Origin: UBA2377 sp964429385
GTDB taxonomy: Bacteria; Verrucomicrobiota; Verrucomicrobiia; Opitutales; Opitutaceae
DNA: 64,000 nt
Assembly (NCBI GenBank): GCA_964429385.1
Contig: CAYSBR010000005.1
Coordinates: forward strand, 57,101-121,100
Direction of reading: 5' to 3'
A program made the position numbers and the translations under genes. How positions within the stretch are numbered: the first letter of the stretch is position 1; each line of letters begins with the position of its first letter. Below are positions 60,696 to 64,000 of the stretch, in pieces. A model generated the notes under the pieces. The model saw nothing but the letters and a program-made list of their open reading frames with translations, did no database searches and was not told the origin of the DNA.

Positions 60696-61784
60696 TTAGA
60701 GAATGAGCATGGCGTCGCCGTAGCTGAAAAACCGGTATTCACGGGCGATGGCCTCGGCGTAGATTTCCTTGAGCCAGCCGATGCCCTCCGTGGAGCCTGG
60801 CGCGAGGAAGGCGGAGACGAGACAGAGCAGGGTGGAGCGGGGCTGGTGAAAGTTGGTGAGCAAGGCATCCACACCGCGGAAAGTGCCCGGCGGGTGGATG
60901 AACAGTCCCGCCTCTCCGATAAAATGCCGGTCGAGAGGCGCATTGTGGCGGGTCAGAAAATCCTCGATGCAACGGACGGAGGTGGTGCCGACGGCAATCC
61001 GCCGTGCCCCGGGCGTGAAAAGCGCGCGCTGGGTGGAATCGGAGATTTCGTAGATCTCCCGATGAATGGCATGCTCCTCAATGGTATCGGTCACGATGGG
61101 TTTGAAGGTGCCGAGGCCGACATGAAGCGTGAGATCGGCGGAGCGAATCCCGGCCTCTCCGAGGGTGGCGAACAGTTCCGGGGTGAAATGCAGTCCGGCG
61201 GTGGGCGCGGCCACCGCAACCTGCCGGGCCGTGTCGGCGTAAACAGTCTGGTAACGCTCCAGATCGAGCCGGCGGTGCGAACCGTCCGCCCGGGCGATAT
61301 AAGGCGGCAGCGGCACCTGGCCGAGCCGGTTGGCGAGGGTGGTGACCGGTTCATTGCCGGAGGTTTCGAAGCGCACCCAGGCCGTGCCGTCCGGCTCCTT
61401 GGCCACGACTTCGGCGGCAAAAGTTTCGTTTTCCCCGGAAAAGTGGGCGCCGACGGGCAGGCGTTTGCCGGGCTTCACGAGACAGCGCCAGGTCCGGTCG
61501 TCGTCCCCCGGACGCAGGAGAAAACACTCCACCTGTCCCCCGGTGGGGCGGCGCGCCAGCAGTCGGGCGGGGAGCACGGCGGCGTTGTTGCGGAAAAGCG
61601 TATCCCCGGCGCGCAGAAACCGGGGCAGATCGGCGAAGACGTGGTGGGCGAGCGTGTGCTTGGCCCGATCCACCACCAGCAGTCGCGAGGCATCGCGGCG
61701 GGCCGCGGGCGTCTGCGCGACGAGGTGCGGTGGCAGTGAGTAGTCGAAAAGATCGGTGGCGAGCGGAGGCACGGCGAGCCCCAT
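60696..61784 (-). CDS. queA: S-adenosylmethionine:tRNA ribosyltransferase-isomerase
   Basis: Makes epoxyqueuosine in tRNA from SAM. 362 residues from ATG 61784 (MGLAVPPLATDLFDYSLPPHLVAQTP). Family segments: RLLVVDRAKHTLAHHVFADLPRFL, NAAVLPARLL, PLPPYIARADGSHRRLDLERYQTVYA, VAAPTAGLHFTPELFATL, DLTLHVGLGTFKPI, GTTSVRCIED and NFHQPRSTLLCLVSAF. The frame upstream to 61886 runs into a repeat and is rejected. Other queuosine genes are not in the window. Confidence 0.96.
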   Translation of the reverse strand: MGLAVPPLATDLFDYSLPPHLVAQTPAARRDASRLLVVDRAKHTLAHHVFADLPRFLRAGDTLFRNNAAVLPARLLARRPTGGQVECFLLRPGDDDRTWRCLVKPGKRLPVGAHFSGENETFAAEVVAKEPDGTAWVRFETSGNEPVTTLANRLGQVPLPPYIARADGSHRRLDLERYQTVYADTARQVAVAAPTAGLHFTPELFATLGEAGIRSADLTLHVGLGTFKPIVTDTIEEHAIHREIYEISDSTQRALFTPGARRIAVGTTSVRCIEDFLTRHNAPLDRHFIGEAGLFIHPPGTFRGVDALLTNFHQPRSTLLCLVSAFLAPGSTEGIGWLKEIYAEAIAREYRFFSYGDAMLIL

Positions 61785-61882
61785 CAAGGGGCCTGTGGTG
61801 CGCCGGGCGAGTTTTGTTTCACGGAAAAACAGGCTCCGGTAAGGAGGCGCGCAAGGCCAACGCTTCCAGGCAAAGGCGTGAC

Positions 61883-61935
61883 TCATTTTGAAAATCGATC
61901 GCTGTGGTTGGACGCGCAGATCCCTCTGCGCGTCA
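61883..61935. repeat. Hairpin repeat, family 3, copy A
   Basis: Begins TCATTTTGAAAATCGATCGC and contains a perfect 10-bp stem GACGCGCAGA/TCTGCGCGTC with loop TCCC. A near-identical copy is at 63104-63157, and both are followed about 60-70 nt later by a family-2 arm. Confidence 0.75.
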
Positions 61936-61994
61936 GCTGGCCGGCACCGGGACGTGCCTGGTCACCTGTTCCCCTCTGTAGCCGGAGCCTGACG

Positions 61995-62018
61995 GTGGGC
62001 CGTGCGCTCCGCGCGCGG
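61995..62018. repeat. Solo arm of family-2 palindrome
   Basis: 24 nt identical to the left arm of the 14903-14977 element (starts GTGGGCCGTGCGCTCCG). No right arm follows, so it is a truncated copy. Confidence 0.65.
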
Positions 62019-62244
62019 CCGGGCTACGGCCACAGGCCGGGCTCTTGTCCCATCGGCAGCGGTGTCAGCCGTCGGTATGAGGTGAAACGCGGCAAGGGCC
62101 TGAAGGGGAAGCTTGGGCGTCCGGGTATCGGTCTGGTCGCGTCCCGCCCCAAGATTGGAATCATCCTGCGGCGGATTGAGCCGCGCCGGGAAAAGAAGGC
62201 TTGTGCTTGCTTTGGCGGCGGGTTTCTTCCGCTATTCCCTCAGC

Positions 62245-62320
62245 GCCGAGCTAGCTCAGTTGGTAGAGCAACGCTTTCGTAAAGCGTGGGTCGTCGGTTC
62301 GAATCCGATGCTCGGCTCCA
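62245..62320 (+). tRNA. tRNA-Thr (anticodon CGT)
   Basis: A full cloverleaf reads by eye: acceptor GCCGAGC with GCTCGGC, D arm GCTC-AGTTGGTA-GAGC, anticodon stem ACGCT/AGCGT with loop TTCGTAA, so anticodon CGT (reads ACG), variable loop GGGTC, T arm GTCGG-TTCGAAT-CCGAT. The 3' end TCCA shows an encoded CCA. 76 nt. Confidence 0.97.
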
Positions 62321-62326
62321 GTTTCC

Positions 62327-62365
62327 AAAAACCCGTCTTGGTGAATCCACCGAGGCGGGTTTTTA
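62327..62365. terminator. Terminator hairpin between tRNA-Thr and the LON-domain gene
   Basis: AAAACCCG..CTTGGTG and CCACCGAGGCGGGTTTTT pair imperfectly around a short loop. A T tract follows on the plus strand and an A tract precedes it, so it can work in both directions, for the tRNA and for the minus-strand gene whose stop it overlaps. Confidence 0.75.
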
Positions 62366-63046
62366 ATTGTCGGCGATGTTTTCGTCGGGCAGCCGGCCCT
62401 GGAGCTGCTGGCGCAGCCGCAGGTCGGCGAGTTCGCGCTGGAGGTAGGTGGTGAAGAGCTGCAGGCGCTGGTGGATGTCGAGGGTTTCCAGCAGGTGCTG
62501 CTTGAGGCAATGATCCTCGCAGAGGCTGAAGGCGGCGAGATCGACGAAGGTCTCCGGGTCCTGCACGGTGCGGAGGAAGTCGGTCATCTGTTCGGGGACG
62601 CTGGCGCCGAACTTGCGCTTGAGTGCGATCAGCCGGGCCAGTTCGCGGCGCAGGCGTTCGTTGGCCTCGGGGTTGCCGCCTGGCTCGCTGGCGAGCGCGC
62701 GGATGCGGGCGCGGCGGTAGGGCTGGTCGGTCACGATATCGAGAAACTCCACCCGGCAGAGCCCCTGCAGCAGCAGATTGGAGGTGCCATTGTCGTGTTT
62801 CTGGCAGGCGCGCACAATGCCCAGCGTGGCCACGCGGTGGGGAGGCTCAAAGGCATCGGGCTCCTCCAACTTGCCGGAATCCATCCCGGCCACGGCAAAA
62901 AGCCGGTTGGTGGCCAGGACCTCGCGCAGCATCTTCCGGTAGCGCGGCTCAAAAATATGCAGCGGCAGCAGAGCCTGGGGGAAGAAGGCCAGATTGGGCA
63001 GGGTCATCACCGGCACCTCTTCCGGGATCACGATTTCCATTTCCAT
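62363..63046 (-). CDS. LON substrate-binding-domain protein (no protease domain)
   Basis: 227 residues. N-terminal PUA-like LON domain: VPVMTLPNLAFFPQALLPLHIFEPRYRKML with the usual PL-FP-lP-lhIFEprYR pattern, then ATLGIVRACQKHDNGTSNLLLQGLCRVEFLDI. The C-terminus is helical (about 140-225, ERLRRELARLIALKRKF, LETLDIHQRLQLFTTYLQREL), matching the second part of the domain. No ATPase or Ser-Lys protease region follows. Such free-standing LON-domain proteins are widespread; function unclear. Confidence 0.88.
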   Translation of the reverse strand: MEMEIVIPEEVPVMTLPNLAFFPQALLPLHIFEPRYRKMLREVLATNRLFAVAGMDSGKLEEPDAFEPPHRVATLGIVRACQKHDNGTSNLLLQGLCRVEFLDIVTDQPYRRARIRALASEPGGNPEANERLRRELARLIALKRKFGASVPEQMTDFLRTVQDPETFVDLAAFSLCEDHCLKQHLLETLDIHQRLQLFTTYLQRELADLRLRQQLQGRLPDENIADN

Positions 63047-63103
63047 GGCGCCAACTATTGGCGGAGCTTGGGGAAAGACAACCGCCCCGTTGTGACGGGG
63101 GCC

Positions 63104-63157
63104 TCATTTTGAAAATTGATCGCCATGGGTGGACGCGCAGGTCCCTCTGCGCGTCAG
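63104..63157. repeat. Hairpin repeat, family 3, copy B
   Basis: Begins TCATTTTGAAAATTGATCGC; stem GACGCGCAG/CTGCGCGTC. It matches 61883-61935 at most positions and likewise precedes a family-2 element. Confidence 0.75.
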
Positions 63158-63225
63158 AGATCTGCCTGGGGACGTATTTGTAGACTTACGGCTCCCTTTC
63201 TCGATGCCGCCTATGGATATAACGG

Positions 63226-63307
63226 GTGGGCCGTGCGCTCCGCCGCGCGGCTGAGGAGGGGGGGCTTTGTCGTCTCCAAACCGCCGCGCGCGGAGCGCAC
63301 GGCCCAC
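63226..63307. repeat. Palindromic repeat, family 2, copy B (complete)
   Basis: Left arm 63226-63250 (one extra C compared with the other copies) and right arm 63284-63307, which is an exact reverse complement of the consensus left arm. The spacer ends CTCCAAACCGCC, close to that of copy A. Confidence 0.8.
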
Positions 63308-63520
63308 CTTGGAGAAACGCCTTGGAGAAACGGTTTGTTATGCGATACGGGATCGAAACGGAAACCGCACGATTCACCTTTCGATATCATTCATCGATCC
63401 CCCGTGGCTAAACCGCACCGTGCGTTGGCGGTCTTCGCGCTTTGAAATTTATGCTGATCCGTGTCTCGGTGCGCATCGATAGTTGTCGCTGAGTCGTTTC
63501 TCAATGGGGATGCGCTTCAG

Positions 63521-63571
63521 TGTGTCACAGGTGCGCCAAGAGTGTGACACAGTTGGGTTTAAATGTGCCAC
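63521..63571 (+). promoter_or_regulatory. Cluster of TGTG-CAC half sites upstream of dnaK
   Basis: TGTGTCACA (63521-63529) and its exact reverse complement TGTGACACA (63543-63551) are 13 nt apart, and TGTGCCAC follows at 63564-63571. The three sites lie 126-176 nt before the dnaK start. They may form an operator. The binding protein is unknown. Confidence 0.4.
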
Positions 63572-63628
63572 GTTGGCGTGATTTGTCGCCTGTTTCGCAA
63601 AGCCGAAAGGGGTGGGTTTTATTTTAAA

Positions 63629-63658
63629 CTATTCATAAATAACACTTAAAGTGAATAG
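63629..63658 (+). promoter_or_regulatory. AT-rich dnaK promoter region with short inverted repeat
   Basis: CTATTCA (63629-63635) and TGAATAG (63652-63658) are reverse complements within the most AT-rich part of the gap, 39 nt before the dnaK ATG. The place suits a promoter or operator. -35 and -10 boxes are not clear. Confidence 0.35.
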
Positions 63659-63696
63659 CGCCACCGAGGCACAGGCATTGCTTAAGAGGGATCACC

Positions 63697-64000
63697 ATGA
63701 GCAAAATTTTAGGTATCGATCTGGGCACCACCAACTCTTGTATGGCTGTGATGGAGGGCGGCGAGCCGGTGGTCATTCCCAACGCCGAGGGCGCGCGCAC
63801 CACGCCGTCCGTGGTGGCATTCACCAAGACCGGGGAGCGGCTCGTCGGTCAGGCGGCCAAGCGCCAGGCGGTGACCAATCCCCGCAACACGATTTTTTCC
63901 GCCAAGCGCCTCATCGGCCGCAAGTATTCCGAAGTGAAGGCAGAGGCGAAGAACCTGCCCTTCAAGATGGCCGAAGGCAAAAACGGCGACGCCTACATCG
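63697..64000 (+). CDS. dnaK: Molecular chaperone DnaK, 3' partial
   Basis: Hsp70 ATPase. The window covers the first 101 residues, starting MSKILGIDLGTTNSCMAVMEGGEPVVIPN, with the phosphate-1 motif DLGTTNS (8-14) and NAEGARTTPSVVAFT; PRNTIFSAKRLIGRKYSE follows as in E. coli. The sequence runs off the window end. AGAGGG at 63685-63690 is a good ribosome-binding site for ATG 63697. No grpE or dnaJ is seen before it. Confidence 0.97.
   Translation, partial: MSKILGIDLGTTNSCMAVMEGGEPVVIPNAEGARTTPSVVAFTKTGERLVGQAAKRQAVTNPRNTIFSAKRLIGRKYSEVKAEAKNLPFKMAEGKNGDAYI

Larger units (their letters stand above)
61785..62244. other. Repeat-bearing gap between queA and tRNA-Thr
   Basis: About 460 nt without a convincing gene. 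It contains a family-3 hairpin (61883-61935), a solo family-2 arm (61995-62018) and the promoter of tRNA-Thr, whose boxes I cannot place reliably. Confidence 0.65.
63047..63696. other. Long non-coding stretch upstream of dnaK
   Basis: About 650 nt without a convincing gene, an unusually long gap here. It contains a family-3 hairpin, a complete family-2 palindrome, a TGTG-CAC half-site cluster (63521-63571) and an AT-rich promoter area (63615-63660). I see no CIRCE element. Confidence 0.65.

Noticed and set aside
63047..63696. CIRCE (HrcA) operator upstream of dnaK
   Set aside because: No TTAGCACTC-type inverted repeat is present; only unrelated palindromes were found.
1..64000. CRISPR array, prophage, insertion sequence or transposase
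   Set aside because: No regularly spaced direct repeats, transposase motifs or phage genes were seen. The palindromic repeats are dispersed and non-coding.

Overview
The window is 64 kb of GC-rich chromosomal DNA, almost fully coding, with short intergenic gaps, weak or absent Shine-Dalgarno sequences at many starts and frequent 4-nt ATGA/GTGA overlaps. The gene content (2-keto-3-deoxyoctonate synthesis, eukaryote-type glutamine synthetase, FecR and CHASE2 signalling proteins, GH78-like and heparinase-like sugar enzymes, secreted CHAT/FGE/VWA proteins, many small palindromic repeats) suggests a Gram-negative member of Verrucomicrobiota, probably Opitutales/Opitutaceae. This placement is by recognition from memory, not by a search. 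No phage, transposase, CRISPR array or plasmid function was seen, so this is ordinary chromosome with one unusual secreted-protein module.

Layout. 1-6.4 kb: ilvA (5' end missing), a DUF72 protein, and on the minus strand an ECF sigma factor, a YcaQ-type DNA glycosylase and recQ. 6.6-13.8 kb: a sugar operon on the plus strand (galT, an IMPase-family phosphatase, a GHMP kinase resembling plant L-arabinokinase, a ROK kinase, a cytosolic heparinase-II/III-like protein and an isochorismatase-fold hydrolase). 13.8-18.6 kb: repeats, a GreA/B-like protein, a fatty acid desaturase, a concentrative nucleoside transporter, a gamma carbonic anhydrase. 18.6-29.2 kb: a membrane protein and a secreted TPR protein, divergent from a four-gene module of exported proteins (WD40-like/TPR, CHAT protease, FGE-fold, cadherin-like/VWA). 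29.3-38.7 kb: PfkB kinase, pyrG-kdsA, a NodIJ-type ABC exporter, a stand-alone lipoyl/E3-binding protein, a GH78-like enzyme and rsmE. 38.8-43.6 kb (minus): a COG0523 metal GTPase with a His-rich lipoprotein, rlmN and leuA. 43.9-47.1 kb: ECF sigma, short membrane protein and Spy-like protein, the 4.5S/SRP RNA gene, and a dnaX whose C-terminal half lies in another frame after a run of ten A. 47.1-50 kb: a GGCT-fold protein, a PP2C phosphatase overlapping a mini-kinase gene, and glnA behind a sigma-54-type promoter. 50-55.3 kb: O-antigen-ligase/TPR protein, FecR protein and CHASE2-adenylate cyclase. 55.4-64 kb: ilvB, a YmdB-type phosphoesterase, accA, YceI, queA, tRNA-Thr(CGT), a LON-domain protein and the start of dnaK.

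How the genes work together. Most of the window is housekeeping: branched-chain amino acid synthesis (ilvA, leuA, ilvB), translation/RNA modification (rsmE, rlmN, queA, ffs, tRNA-Thr), lipid and envelope supply (accA, kdsA, desaturase), replication and repair (dnaX, recQ, ycaQ). The most notable items are the dnaX homopolymer frameshift, the exported CHAT module with a candidate operator in its divergent promoter region, the arabinokinase-like enzyme in a Leloir-type operon, the overlapping mini-kinase/phosphatase pair, a perfect hairpin over the ycaQ start codon, and several families of short palindromic repeats between genes.
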